64,000 bases of DNA from Nitrobacter hamburgensis X14 (GCF_000013885.1 NC_007964.1:4342968-4406967); one strand, 5' to 3'. Numbered from the stretch's first letter, positions 53,356-63,805 are shown. The notes: generated by a model not told the origin, from the sequence alone. Numbers and translations: made by a program.

Positions 53356-55724
53356 CTCCCTCAGCCAGTCGAGGATCAGCGGTGAGACCTCCGCATGCAG
53401 CCAGGGCGCGTGATAAAGGATGTCGTGCAAAATATAGTGTGGCGGGCGCTCCGCTACGCTGTGCTCAAGCTCCCAAACGAACTCCTTCGCCACCGCCTCG
53501 TGTCCGATTTCCGGAAAGACACGATACAGCCGTTCGAACCACATAGGGAAGCCATTGAGCTCCCAGGTGACGTAACGGAACGCGAGCCGTGCTTCACCCG
53601 GCGTCAGTCGCTGGGCAAAGGCGCTGTCCTCAGCGGATTCGATCGCAAGGCCGGTCATCGCGAAGACCAGTGAATAAGGCGTGGAGCCGGTGTCCGCGCC
53701 TTCGGAGCGAAGCTCAGGTCGATAGGCTCGCCAATGTGCAACCGCAGCATCCCGATAGGCGCGCGCCACCGCTTCTCCGAATTCAGGGATGAGGGCCCGC
53801 CAATTGGCGCCATCCTCGTGACTGGTTGAGAGGCCATCCTTCATGCTCGTGGTGAGAAGATAATACTGATCGCGGCTGAACTCCCCCAGCTTAAGTCCAG
53901 GGGGATGGAGAACGCGATCGGGATCAGCCCTTAATATCCGCACCCAGTCGGCTCGGTTCTTCTTCTCCTTGCGTTTCCGCTTCTCGTGCTGACTTCTCCA
54001 GCGTCGATGTTCAGCGTCCTTTTCCGCCATCGCCGGCGACGGCTTTGGATCCAACCGAGCCTCAAGCATTGCCGCGAGCTTCTCGTCATCGATGACCGCG
54101 GCCCGAAGTTGTGCGAGCCAGGCTGTCGGCCGGTCTGCGTCAACATAGAGATAGATGCACCGAGAGAGGACGACAGAACGATCATCGCCTTCCTTCGTGC
54201 GAACCCATTCAAGACAACGCTCAAAGTCCTCAGGCCCAAAACCCCAAAAATGACCTATGAAGCTGGTCTGCCGATCGTCCACGAGGTGCTGGCCCTTCTG
54301 CTCCAGCTTGGCCCGAGCGTCGGCAATGCTGTCCCAGTAGAGGATATCGTTGAGGTCACGCCAACGCGGTACATTCTTGGAGAGCGCGTTCTTGTATTCG
54401 CCGACATCGTCGCTGCGCCAGAACTGAAGCGCCGGCATGTTGCGCATAACCGCGATCGCGGCTGGCGTGAGCGCCTGAGCGGACCGCGCCGCCACGAGCC
54501 GGTCGGCCGCATGGAGCGCCGGCGACATAAGCCAGGCGAAATCTTTCGACACATGGCACTCGCTGCGCTCGATGAAAGGCTCACGTCCGATGAACCTGTT
54601 CAGGCCTTCGACCAAGCGCCCCAACGGATAATCGTCCGCTTCGTCTGACATGACCGGCAGGCGATCGATGAACATGTGAAGGGCGTGATCCAGCCCATTC
54701 GTGTTGAACCGCTCGAAAGGCGCGGCATGCTCAAGTGTACGAAGCAGCAGCTCAACGCCGCGCGTGGTCGGCGCAACCCAATCAAGCAGCTCGGCGAGTA
54801 TGGCGTGGTCGAGCGGGCCGGGATCATCGGCGATCGTCTTCCACACCCCATCCTTCTGCCCAGCATCGCCGACGGCCATCACGCCACGGATCGCCGCGAT
54901 GCGCGCATAGCGTCCGCGGGACGGATCACCAGCGATCCGGACAAGAGCGGGCGCGCAGTCCACCATCTGGCCCTGCCACACCAGCCGGCCGAGAAAGAAG
55001 ACGACGTCGTCATTCGCGCCGTAGGTGTCGAGCAGCGCAAGCGCGTCGTTCGTTAGATCGTGGGTCGCAATGCGCTCGATCGCGCTGTTGTCCATGATGC
55101 TCATTCCTCGCGTTCCTTCGCGATCCCCTCGACGATGTTGCGAAGCATAGTCCGCCGCACATCGAGCGGGAGTCGGGACGGATCGCCGCCCTCGCTCGCA
55201 ATCTCGGGCGCCAGCGCAAGCGCCTTGTCCCGAACCGCATCGTCTAGAAGGATCAGCCACGTCAGCGTTGGCCGCGTGCGCGGCACAATGATCTCCTCGT
55301 CATAGCTATTGCGGAAAAAGAGCTGCTCGACCCGCCCCCGACCATCCGGTTGACGGAGGAGATCGTTCGCCCATTCCGCGCTCAGCAGCTCGCGGATCTC
55401 ACGATGACGGAAACGGACGCTCGTATAGACAATGTCGTCGAAGAGCCCTGTGCGCAGCAAGACGTCGATCTCGCTCGCGCTCCAGTCCGGCAACAGCACC
55501 CGTGGATCGAGCCGGTCCGGGCTGTGAACGCCGTCGGGCAGACAAATCACGGACTTACCCGTCAGCATCACCGCACCCGCAAGCGCGTGGATGCCGTTTC
55601 GCGCCCTCGCCGGATCAATCCGCACCGGTGCGCGCGCGACCGAGATAGGATCCAACTGAAGGCCGATCATCCGCTGAAGCACGCGCGGCTGCGTGTCGGA
55701 ATCAAGAAGAAACCGATTGCTCAA
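53350..55724 (-). pseudogene. STAND-type NTPase, C-terminal part, broken
   Basis: Two frames. 55724-55101 (LLPDWSASEIDVLLRTGLFD, FRHREIRELLSAEWANDLLR, IVEGIAKEREE) ends with TGA that overlaps ATG at 55110 (ATGAGC), then 55110 to about 53350 continues MDNSAIERIATHDLTNDALA, VWQGQMVDCAPALVRIAGDP and a long HEAT-like alpha-helical tail. The 3' end is cut at the ParA junction. Whether the first break is a frameshift or a coupled start cannot be told without homologues; I think frameshift. Belongs to the same gene as 55946-56701. Confidence 0.68.
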
Positions 55725-55775
55725 GATTCGGCAGCGGGAATGCCACCACTACCGCCATTTCCAAAGAGAGACGCT

Positions 55776-55880
55776 GACGGGATGACGGGTGTGACGGGTT
55801 GACATGTCATTCCCCTTAAGCGCGCTAAGAGAAATTGAGAGCAAGCAAGGGGTAAATGGCGTCACACCCGTCATCCCGTC
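55776..55880. repeat. 21-bp inverted repeat inside the split NTPase gene
   Basis: 55776-55796 (starting GACGGGATGACGGG) and 55860-55880 are perfect complements over 21 bases, separated by 63 bases. The left arm has internal GACGG-type repeats. Located in the 221-base gap between the two parts of the NTPase gene. Confidence 0.85.
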
Positions 55881-55945
55881 ATCAGGATCGTCAACGGATA
55901 AGCGCAAACACGCTCCGTGCAGTAGCGCTCTCCGACTTCAATCCT

Positions 55946-56701
55946 TCACTGGCTGCCGAGCTTACGGTCCGCAATCCAGACGCCAATTAGCGCTTTCAGG
56001 TCGAAAGGGCGCTCGGCGAGCGTCAACAGATTGCCGCGCTTGATGGCGTCGACAAAGTCGCCGACGTCGCTGATGCCGTAGTGGCCAGCGAATAGCGCGA
56101 TCTCATCCTCCGACAGACCGGCAAGCCGGAACAGCTTGAGCATGGGGTCACGCTTACCACTGGTATTATTTTCTTCCTCGGAGTGTTCGGGCTCGCCGTA
56201 GGGCAAATGCTGCTCGATGAGCGTCTGGTCGGAAAGCGCGCGCCATGCATCCCCGCGGCTGGTGATGAAGATGTGAGTTCGCTCGAGCGCGTCGTGGATT
56301 CGCGCCCCGAAGACGCGCACGGCATCCTCCAGTGCGCGCGGGGTCTCAAGCTGGGCTTCGTCGACCGAATCAAGGAAAAACCAGGCTTCTTCTGTCGAGC
56401 CGAGCCAGGCCGTGAACTCTTCCGCGGTGCCTATTTCAAATGCCTGATCGAAGCTGGCGTCGATCTTCTCGATCCGGATGAAGAAGGCCTTTCTGCCGCG
56501 CTCCCGCACTTTGCGCGCGCGCGTTTTCGCCTCGAACGTCTTGCCCGCGCCGGGATCGGCGATGATCAGAACGCGATGCTCGTCCTCGATCTCGTGCCAC
56601 CGCTGCGGCCGGCCAGACCCGGCCGTGAGGAAGTCCCATTCTCGGGAGCGAGACGACATCGGCTCGAACCGACGGATGAGCTCGACGACTTTATCGATCA
56701 T
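55946..56701 (-). pseudogene. STAND NTPase (NACHT-like), N-terminal part
   Basis: MIDKVVELIRRFEPMSSRSR, VLIIADPGAGKTFEAKTRAR (Walker A, residues 49-55), AWFFLDSVDEAQLETPRALE (Walker B Asp111), HIFITSRGDAWRALSDQTLI (sensor arm), then LFRLAGLSEDEIALFAGHYG. NACHT-type domain architecture as in anti-phage STAND/Avs and related regulators (family knowledge). The frame stops at 55946 in the inverted-repeat region; the C-terminal part is at 53350-55724. Confidence 0.72.
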
Positions 56702-57480
56702 GATCGCGATCCGGCGCTGGCGGGATAGAGGTTTGGAAACCAGCGCTCAGCAACATCGGCCGGAAAGGCGAGGCGCAGCGGCGCGCGATGAGTTGAAGCC
56801 GTGAGTATGCCACGTTCGACTAGCGCTGAAGTGACGTTGCGCGCGGTTCGCTCTTCAAAGCCTGTGAGCGCAGGAATCTTTGAGCGTTCAACCTCCCCGC
56901 CCATCACCGCCTCGCGTAGAACGGCGAAACTCCCGCGCTGCAATCGCTTGGTCCGGACTTCCTCCTCGATATGGATTTCCATGCGCGTTAGCAGGGTCGC
57001 AGGTTCGAGCAGGCCACTCATGAACCTGATCTGATCGACCGATCGCTCGAGAAAGAATTTGCAGAATTCGACGAGGCCTCGTTGGGTGAGATTGCCTCGG
57101 CCATCACGATCCCCCTCACGCGGCCCGTCGGCCTGGGCGAGGAGCGCCTTGTAACGAGTCTCATCGCGGGCGAGCCCGCGGGCGACCGACCACAGACTGG
57201 TCCCAATGCCGAGCCGCTTGAAAAGGGCATGCGACATCAGCCTCGCCACGCGGCCGTTGCCGTCGAGGAAGGGGTGTATCCACAGGAAACGGTGATGAAC
57301 CGCGCCTACAGTCTGAATCTGGCGTGTCTTGCTTAGTGGGGGCGAGCCGTACGCAGTGTCGAACCGTGCCATGAAGCGCGCAAGCTGATCATATTCGGGT
57401 GGAACGTGCCGACCGACCTGAACGTCGCGCTTGCGCCACTCGCCAGGGATGATCTCGAGTCGCTCTCCGGTCTTGGATTG
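56698..57480 (-). pseudogene. Fic-family protein, N-terminus replaced
   Basis: From about 57480 the frame reads RLEIIPGEWRKRDVQVGRHV, PPEYDQLARFMARFDTAYGS, HHRFLWIHPFLDGNGRVARL (HPFxDGNGR, catalytic His), then a winged-helix-like tail (FAVLREAVMGGEVERSKIPA). FIC enzymes transfer AMP or similar to proteins. Start and N-terminal residues are missing because the gene is fused to an integrase relic at about 57480. Overlaps the NTPase start by 4 bases. Confidence 0.74.
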
Positions 57481-57484
57481 CGCG

Positions 57485-58318
57485 AATTCTTGACGCCCCG
57501 AAGGAGCGCACCACGACCGGCGAGGTCCACGTCTTCCCAGCGGAGCCGCAATAAGCTTCCGCGCCGGGCTCCAGTCTCAAAACCCATTTCGACGAGTTGC
57601 GCAATCCACGGGTTGCCGCCCTCACGGCATGCGGCCAAGAGGTTCTCAATTTCGTCAGCTGTGAGCCGCACGTCTCGTTCGTCGTTCACGGCCGGGCGTT
57701 TTACCGTCCTCGGTGTTGACCGGATTTACGAGCAATCCATATCGCCGCTTTCCGTGGTCTATGACGCGTTTGAATAGGGTCAATTCCCGTTTGACCGTGC
57801 CGGGCGAGATCAGGGTCGCGGGTTTTGGCCCAGGTTTCGGCGCGGCTGCGTTAGCCCGAGGCTTGCCATCTTTCCGAAGCTTCACATCGGGCGATCCGGC
57901 CTTGTATTGCCCGCGTCCGCCTGGCGCGCCGCCGCTCGCTGTTTGGGTCAATCTCCGGTCGCGATAGTCCTCAAAATGTTCGGGGCGCAGATTTGCTACT
58001 GCATATGCGCACAGATCGCCTTCATCCCGTATGAAGCGTTCAAGCCGGGCGCGCTCGGCAAGGCGTGAGGCCTCACCCGGCCGCTTGTCGGTCACTTCCT
58101 TGAGATAGCGTTCGATCGCTTGCTTGAAGGTGGTGCGCTCGCCGGCCGATCGATCGATCGACATAAATGCCGCGATCCATCTGACTCTCAACGTCACGCG
58201 ACCACGCTTCAGCGTCCTTTTTGGTCCGTAGCGTTGCGGTTGCGATAGGCCAGCCCTTGCGTCTCACTTGCGCGTGCCACTGGTGCGGACCTTTCTCCCT
58301 AATGCCATCGTACCCCAC
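57485..58318 (-). pseudogene. tyrosine recombinase of a tRNA-Arg element, broken
   Basis: Three frames: MGYDGIREKGPHQWHAQVRR (58318 on), then AGERTTFKQAIERYLKEVTD and GTVKRELTLFKRVIDHGKRR, then LTADEIENLLAACREGGNPW and GFETGARRGSLLRLRWEDVD (catalytic Arg). The C-terminal third with the HxxR and Tyr is gone; Fic follows directly. Frame changes near 58155 and 57680 are visible. The 3' end of tRNA-Arg lies 112 bases away, as for an integrase beside its attachment site. Confidence 0.78.
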
Positions 58319-58429
58319 TCATGACCAGCGGCGCTGTGCCGACTGTGCCAAAAGTGTGCCAACAAATTAGAATCGGAGGCAAGTGCTGCGCTGGCGCTTC
58401 AACATATTATTGATTTTGCTTGATGTTCT

Positions 58430-58506
58430 TGGCGCACCCGACACGATTCGAACGTGTGACCTTTGCCTTCGGAGGGCAACGCTCTATCCAGCTGAGCTAC
58501 GGGTGC
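58430..58506 (-). tRNA. tRNA-Arg(CCG)
   Basis: Minus strand: acceptor GCACCCG/CGGGTGC, discriminator G, encoded CCA (58430-58432); anticodon arm TTGCC-CTCCGAA-GGCAA gives CCG; T arm CACACG-TTCGAAT-CGTGT. Cloverleaf complete. Confidence 0.95.
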
Positions 58507-58596
58507 GAGGCATTCCGTTTAGCCGATTGACCAGGCGGCGGCAACGCCCCGTGACGTGCCGATTCGGAAATTGCCGCCTGATCCCGCGGCGATGAG

Positions 58597-58884
58597 CTAT
58601 CCGCCAGAACCGTAGCGAACCGTGCCGGATCTGGCGCCGCCATATTTCGTCGCGCGCCCCGCCCGGCCGGCCGGATTGCCGCCCGCCCTGCCCCCGCCGC
58701 GCCCCGGGATATCGAGCAGCTTGTACGTCACGGAGTCCTCCAAGATGCCGCGGCCGTAGCCGGAATAGGCATGGACGATATTGCCACGGTCATCCCGTGC
58801 GAAGGACGAGCCAGGCGGCGAGAACACGCAGGTCTTGCCGGTCCTGACCCCGAGCTTTCGTGGGCGCGCGGCGTAACCGGTCAA
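58597..58884 (-). pseudogene. DUF899-like (thioredoxin-fold) protein, C-terminal part
   Basis: TCVFSPPGSSFARDDRGNIV, HAYSGYGRGILEDSVTYKLL, DIPGRG. The pattern F(A/Y)RDxxGxxxHxYSxYxRGxxxxxxxYxxLDxxPxGR is the C-terminal end of DUF899 proteins. The glycine-rich tail is followed by a stop; the N-terminal 130 residues are missing. The frame starts only 4 bases before the stop of the HD-GYP gene, so the piece probably lost its own start. Confidence 0.5.
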
Positions 58885-59975
58885 CAGCCCAGCGCCACCG
58901 GGCGGAACGCCTGCAGCAAGTGCTGATCGAGCTTGTCGCTCATTTCTTCCATCATCGCGAAGGACTTGGCGTGCGTGAACGGGAGGCGATAGGCCCGCTG
59001 CTCGATCAGCGCCGCATGAATGTCCACGATCGTGGTCAGACGCACGATGTCGCTGATCTGATCGCCGCGCAGGCCATCGGGATATCCCGAGCCATCGAGG
59101 AGTTCATGATGGTGCAGAACGACATCGAGCATCTCGGGCGGGAAGCCGCCCTGCTGTAACAAGGCCTCATAGCCGAGGCGCGGATGCCGACGAATTTCGT
59201 TCTTTTCCTCGTTGCTGAGCTTGCCCGGCTTGTCGAGGATCGCAACGGGAATGAAGGCCTTGCCCACATCATGCAACAATGCGGCGCGGGTCAGCCGGCG
59301 CTGATCGTCCTCGCGCATCCCGAGACGCTGCGCGAACGCGGCGGCGAAGCCTGTGACAAACAGGCAGTGGCGATAACTATGGTCGTGATGGCGGCCGACG
59401 GCGGCCAGCCAGTCACGCAACGAGGAACGCTTGATGGCCCTCAGAATCTCGCGCTCGGCCTCCAGCACGTCGCTGAATGCGAGTGGAACTCCGGCCGGAA
59501 GCCGCTCGAAGATCTTCACCAGCACGGCATGGGCCGCGGCAATGCCCCGGTTCAGAGCCTTGGTGCTCGCCGCAGCATCGCGGCCGTCGTCGCCCGGGAA
59601 TGCGGAGCGGATACGTTGCAGGATGGCTTGCGCGTCGAATGGACGCGAAATCGTGTCAGTGGCGCCGAGCGCCCACGCCTGCATCGACCCGTGGTGAAGC
59701 GCATCCGCAAGAACGAACAGCCGTGGCACCGATCGATAGGCCTCGGCGCACAGCTTGTCGCGCACTCGCAATACGCTTTCGGCCGAGCGCAAATTGATGT
59801 CGACGACGATGCCGGCAAATCGGCCCGCCGGAGTGTCCGGAATCTCGGAGGTCAAGGTGGTATCGACGTCGCCGACGCGTTGCAAAATCGCGCCAAGGTC
59901 GCCGCTTCGATCGCTCCGGTCGGACGCCAGCAGCAGGCGGCGTCTTGCAGACGATCCGGTTGTGAGCGTCGTCAT
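58881..59975 (-). CDS. HD-GYP domain protein with degenerate receiver
   Basis: 364 residues. Residues 12-130 look like a degenerate receiver (LFVLADALHHGSMQAWALGA). The HD-GYP domain (about 190-350) has HHDHSYRHCLFVTGFA, LLHDVGKAFIPVAILDKPGK (HD near 243), RRHPRLGYEALLQQ, and LHHHELLDGSGYPDGLRGDQ (HHE...GSGYP). These are c-di-GMP phosphodiesterase signatures; the GYP motif is intact. Input is unclear because the receiver lost its Asp. Overlaps the DUF899 relic by 4 bases. Confidence 0.88.
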   Translation of the reverse strand: MTTLTTGSSARRRLLLASDRSDRSGDLGAILQRVGDVDTTLTSEIPDTPAGRFAGIVVDINLRSAESVLRVRDKLCAEAYRSVPRLFVLADALHHGSMQAWALGATDTISRPFDAQAILQRIRSAFPGDDGRDAAASTKALNRGIAAAHAVLVKIFERLPAGVPLAFSDVLEAEREILRAIKRSSLRDWLAAVGRHHDHSYRHCLFVTGFAAAFAQRLGMREDDQRRLTRAALLHDVGKAFIPVAILDKPGKLSNEEKNEIRRHPRLGYEALLQQGGFPPEMLDVVLHHHELLDGSGYPDGLRGDQISDIVRLTTIVDIHAALIEQRAYRLPFTHAKSFAMMEEMSDKLDQHLLQAFRPVALGC

Positions 59976-60284
59976 TGATCCTCATCGGCTTGGAGTTCGG
60001 CGCTGCGCGAACTTTAGCCGATAAGTAGATTCGCGAGGATTAAGGGGCATTATTAATGCTTACGTAGCAACCCGCCTACAATTCAACGCAAACCGCTGCC
60101 TTTTGGCAATTTGCCGGGAGGCTCCGGCATCCGGCGGACCGATGAGATAAACGGTGACGGTCATTTGCAAAGGCTGCAACCACTCGCGGAAGCAAAGTGC
60201 AAATGTGTTAGCATCGGCCATCGACGCCGGCAGAATTCCGGACGACCTCTAACCTGACGTGTCAGCAAACACAAAGGCGGCCTC

Positions 60285-60644
60285 ATGAAGCAGCGGACAT
60301 TCGTCTTCGCCTCGACATGTGCTGTTGCGTTGTCCGCGGCGTGGATCGCGCCGGGACACGCGCAGCAAGCCCTCGTGGATCCGTCACATTGGTCATCCTT
60401 TACGGCAACGCTGTCGAACAACACCCCGCTGGCTTTCGGCATGGATGAGGCGACCGCAGCGGGAGCGCTCGGCGTGCCCCTGGACTACATTAGCGGACGC
60501 CCGGGCAACGAGGTGTTTCTGGCGTTTCGAAGCTACGGCGGCAGCGGCTTCTTCAACCGCAAGGACCGGCTCTATCTACAATTTCGCAGAGGTCGTCTCA
60601 CCGGCTGGAAGGGCGATTGGGGCCGTAACTGGATGTGGCGATAA
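60285..60644 (+). CDS. secreted unknown protein
   Basis: 119 residues. Signal peptide 1-26 (TFVFASTCAVALSAAWIAPG, cleavage after AHAQ). Mature part: VDPSHWSSFTATLSNNTPLA, AAGALGVPLDYISGRPGNEV, LYLQFRRGRLTGWKGDWGRN. The frame runs until 60644 and the following gene is convergent. Function unknown. 59976-60284 upstream holds only likely promoter sequence. Confidence 0.74.
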   Translation: MKQRTFVFASTCAVALSAAWIAPGHAQQALVDPSHWSSFTATLSNNTPLAFGMDEATAAGALGVPLDYISGRPGNEVFLAFRSYGGSGFFNRKDRLYLQFRRGRLTGWKGDWGRNWMWR

Positions 60645-60701
60645 TGGCGATACCCGCCGCTGGCGCTGCTTCGCCAGGCATTTCAAAAAACAAGACCACC
60701 C

Positions 60702-61409
60702 TCAAAACCAGCGTTCGCCGACGAGGATGGTGTCGCCGGGGCTGAGCAGCGTTGCGGTGGGCACGACGAGGCGGACGGTACCGCGGGCATCGGTGTGGGT
60801 GACGGTGACGCGGTCGCGTTTGGCGCGAGGCGAGAAGCCGCCGGCGATGGCGACCGCGCTTTCAACCGTCATGTTGGGCACGAACGGATACTGGCCGGGA
60901 GCGGCGACCTCGCCGAGAATGAAGAACGGCCGGTAGGCTTCGACCTCGGCGGCGACATAGGGCTGGCGGATGTAACCGCTGCGCAGCCGCGCGGCGACGG
61001 CGGCGGACAGTTCGGCCGGGGTGCGGCCGCGGGCGGCGACGGCGCCGATCAGGGGCATGGTGATGCTGCCGCCGGCATCGACCAGATAGCTGTTGGTGAG
61101 GCCTTCCTGGCCATAGACCACGATGCGCAGCCGGTCGCCGGCATCGAGGCGGTAGGCGGGATCGCGCGCGACGGGCGGCGGCGCAGCGGCGTAGACAACG
61201 TGCGGCGCGGCCGCGGCGGCGCGGACCGGCGGACTCCGCATGACGCGGCGAGCAGCCGGCTCTGGCGCAACGGCCTGCCGCCCGCCATAGGCCAGCGCAT
61301 CGAGAGCGTTATGCGGACGGACCATCGCCGCCGGCGCCGGGTGCCGCATGCATCCCGACAGCGCCAGCGCGGCCACCGACGACATTACAAACACACGCGC
61401 GAGCCGCAC
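60702..61409 (-). CDS. polysaccharide export lipoprotein (Wza/GumB type)
   Basis: 235 residues. Lipobox near VAALALSGC (Cys20), so outer-membrane or periplasmic lipoprotein. Proline-Ala-rich linker to 80, then Poly_export domain (YRLDAGDRLRIVVYGQEGLT; YLVDAGGSITMPLIGAVAAR) and one SLBB domain (YRPFFILGEVAAPGQYPFVP; NMTVESAVAIAGGFSPRAKR). Forms the outer-membrane channel part of capsule or exopolysaccharide export. No Wzc or glycosyltransferases nearby, so an isolated gene. Confidence 0.9.
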   Translation of the reverse strand: MRLARVFVMSSVAALALSGCMRHPAPAAMVRPHNALDALAYGGRQAVAPEPAARRVMRSPPVRAAAAAPHVVYAAAPPPVARDPAYRLDAGDRLRIVVYGQEGLTNSYLVDAGGSITMPLIGAVAARGRTPAELSAAVAARLRSGYIRQPYVAAEVEAYRPFFILGEVAAPGQYPFVPNMTVESAVAIAGGFSPRAKRDRVTVTHTDARGTVRLVVPTATLLSPGDTILVGERWF

Positions 61410-61512
61410 CGGACCTGTCCCTTGTCACAAGATGACCCGGTTCTGCACCTGTTATGGTTAACAGAAGGTATGTTTCGCGATAAAGCGCGAGCGGCGTCGA
61501 TGTCCCGGCGAT

Positions 61513-61827
61513 TCAATCCCGGGAGTAGCCGATCAGTGGCCGTCGCGGCCGGAACAGCAGCATCAGGAGAATGCCCGCAACAGCAAGCACCGCGAAAGCC
61601 GGCTGGTTCAGGACCAGTTTGAGGAGATCCCACATCCAGGGGGCCGACGCTTCGATCTGGGTGCGAACCGCTTGCTGACTGGCCTGATGAATATCGTTCC
61701 AGAATTCGCCGAGTGTGGTCAGCCGCACGGTCTGGTCGGCGATCGATCGCGCGCCGTCATAGACCAGAAAAACGAAACCGCCCGCGAGCAGCAGCAGCCC
61801 GATTGAGCGAAAAATCCCGCGAATCAT
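61513..61827 (-). CDS. unknown two-TM membrane protein
   Basis: 104 residues: MIRGIFRSIGLLLLAGGFVF, LVYDGARSIADQTVRLT (first TM near 8-25), FAVLAVAGILLMLLFRPRRP (second TM near 75-95). Loop with QQAVRTQIEASAPWMWDLLK. Similar small membrane proteins (PetM-like hypothetical) are found beside rpsT in Bradyrhizobium relatives as I recall. Function unknown. Confidence 0.78.
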   Translation of the reverse strand: MIRGIFRSIGLLLLAGGFVFLVYDGARSIADQTVRLTTLGEFWNDIHQASQQAVRTQIEASAPWMWDLLKLVLNQPAFAVLAVAGILLMLLFRPRRPLIGYSRD

Positions 61828-61875
61828 GCCGTCACCTGCTCTTTCTGCCGCCGGATCGCTGGCCGCCCCTTAGAA

Positions 61876-61999
61876 GCGTTTTCGCGCGAAGCATGTCCTC
61901 GGGCTTGACCCGCGGATGGGTACCGGTTCGCGTGAAGAAAACGCGTCAAATCAAAATCATAGAGCCCGCTTCTGATTCCATCAGAAGCGAAAAGGCTCT
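61876..61999. repeat. two intergenic palindromes upstream of rpsT
   Basis: GCGTTTTC (61876-61883) and its complement (61937-61944) enclose a loop containing accggttcgcgtgaa. A second hairpin GCTTCTGAT (61968-61976)/ATCAGAAGC (61980-61988) inside AGAGCC (61961-61966)/GGCTCT (61994-61999) follows. Same general design as palindromes A-D. The remaining bases to 62323 are the rpsT leader. Confidence 0.75.
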
Positions 62000-62323
62000 A
62001 GCTGTCGGACGCGGGAAATTCAACCTCGCAAGTGCCTAAGAAGTCCTCAAGGGAGGCCTTGAATGCCGCGCCTGTTCGCAGGTAAGCCGTTGACGCTCGA
62101 AAACAGGGCCTCTATAAGACCGCTGACTGGCGGCGGGGGCGATCCTGCCGCCGCTGTTCTTTGAACGGCGCCGCCTCGCGAACCTGTTCGCTCCGAGGGT
62201 GGCATTTTCAGGAACAACCGGAAATACATTCAGGCTCACTTGCAGGCTCACCGCGCAATCGAATGACCGGCGCCACTGGCCGGCCTCTCGCGGTGGAACA
62301 CTGCCGAAGGATTTTTCGAGACC

Positions 62324-62590
62324 ATGGCCAATACGCACTCCGCCAAGAAAGCGACACGCAAGATTACCCGCCGCACCGCCGTCAACAAGTCGCGGCGGAC
62401 CTTGATGCGTGGCTCGGTCCGGATCGTCGAGGAAGCGATCGCCAAGGGCGATCGCGACGCCGCGATCCAGGCGATGAAGCGTGCAGAGCCGGAATTGATG
62501 CGGGCTGGACAGCAAAATATCGTTCACAAGAACAGTGCGAGCCGCAAGGTTTCGCGGCTGACGCATCGAATCGCCAAGCTCGCAAAATAA
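62324..62590 (+). CDS. rpsT: 30S ribosomal protein S20
   Basis: 88 residues, MANTHSAKKATRKITRRTAV, ALKR-type basic helices and a typical KNSASRKVSRLTHRIAKLAK tail. Binds 16S rRNA early in 30S assembly. AAGGATTTTT lies upstream of the ATG. In many alphaproteobacteria rpsT lies next to dnaA, and the long non-coding DNA after it fits. Confidence 0.97.
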   Translation: MANTHSAKKATRKITRRTAVNKSRRTLMRGSVRIVEEAIAKGDRDAAIQAMKRAEPELMRAGQQNIVHKNSASRKVSRLTHRIAKLAK

Positions 62591-62629
62591 TCTGACCCAA
62601 GACGTTATTCGTCAGTATTCTTCAGCAGA

Positions 62630-62660
62630 GGCCCGGCCGATCGCCGGGCCTTTTGTTTTT
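62630..62660 (+). terminator. rpsT terminator
   Basis: GGCCCGGC-CGATC-GCCGGGCC (62630-62650) followed by TTTTGTTTTT, 39 bases after the rpsT stop. Confidence 0.92.
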
Positions 62661-63069
62661 TTGCGCAGCAATCGCGCACGGGGTCGTCAGTCAGACCGAA
62701 CGAGGTGACGAGGACGCGTTTCAACGCCTCACGGCCGCATCGCCTTGCGAAGGCACGCCGCCGCATCGATTCGCCCGATGTCACGCTTGTGATCCGCTTC
62801 ACGTTCCAGGACGCAAATCCCCGGCACGACGCCGGGCACGGCGATTCAATCGAATCTCATCCCGCTCGAGACAACAGCCATCCGGTTGACCTCGGCTCGC
62901 CCGCGCCGGCCGACACTCCTGTCCGGGGCAGACGTCAGTTTCGCACCGGCGCAACGCCGTCGTATTCGGTATGTTCATACGGATATAACAACGGCACGAC
63001 CGGATAAGCACATGGCCGGCGCGGGTTACCCGCAAAAACAGTCAGAAAAAAATGCGCCTCGCTAATCAC

Positions 63070-63078
63070 TTATCCACA
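63070..63078 (+). promoter_or_regulatory. DnaA box TTATCCACA
   Basis: Exact consensus TTATCCACA. Alone it could be chance (expected about once per 130 kb on each strand); in an rpsT-flanked non-coding region it is meaningful. Confidence 0.6.
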
Positions 63079-63746
63079 TAGTGTGATGAAGCACTTCCAA
63101 AACGGCCCGACGCGTCGCTCCGCTTTACGGTTTCTTAAAATATTTTGGACAGCGCGACGAATTTGTAACACCGCACGGAGACATCGAATCCGCGCGCAGA
63201 TTCAAACCGTTGCTGATCGACGCGATGAATGTGTCCCGCGTTGCAGGCACACATTCGATTTGTGCGACGCAGCCGCGACGTGAAAGCCATTGCGAGAATT
63301 GGGGGGTGGTGTATCTCTTGGTGGCTCGCGGCGCTCACGGCTCTCCGGATAGTGCGGATTAGAGAACCTTGGGTGGACGTGCGTATCGGCGGCGATATGC
63401 AGGTTAGTGAAGCTTTCCACGTGATGGCGAATGACGACTCATAGCAACATGAGAACGGATGGTCTGTGCCGAAATTTCTCGACTGCGACGTTTATCTCGA
63501 ACGTTTGCCAAACCAAGAGAAATACGCTCAGGCCATGCCGCATATCCGCCGCCGGAAGCGGACGGGCGGACGGGTTGAACTGGTGAGTTAGAGTACGCGG
63601 CGTAGCGATCCCGACACCGACATCGGGTTTCGCAGACTAAATTTGAAATAGATGGGAGAGGGTATCTCGGCGCGGTCCATCGCAGCGAGGAGGGGGTTTT
63701 ATGTCAAACAAAAACAACACCACCGGATTTCATCCATTAGATCACG

Positions 63747-63777
63747 ATGATTTTGGATCGATTCAATCCAAAATCAT
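63747..63777. repeat. intergenic palindrome E
   Basis: ATGATTTTGGAT (63747-63758) and its complement (63766-63777), 12 bp, seven-base loop; extended by weaker ATCAC/GTGAT pairing. Confidence 0.82.
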
Positions 63778-63805
63778 GAACGTGATCGATTCCAATATTT
63801 TGAGA

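Noticed and set aside
63466..63591. 41-codon frame in the origin-proximal region
   Set aside because: No ribosome site and no homology recognised; could be chance.
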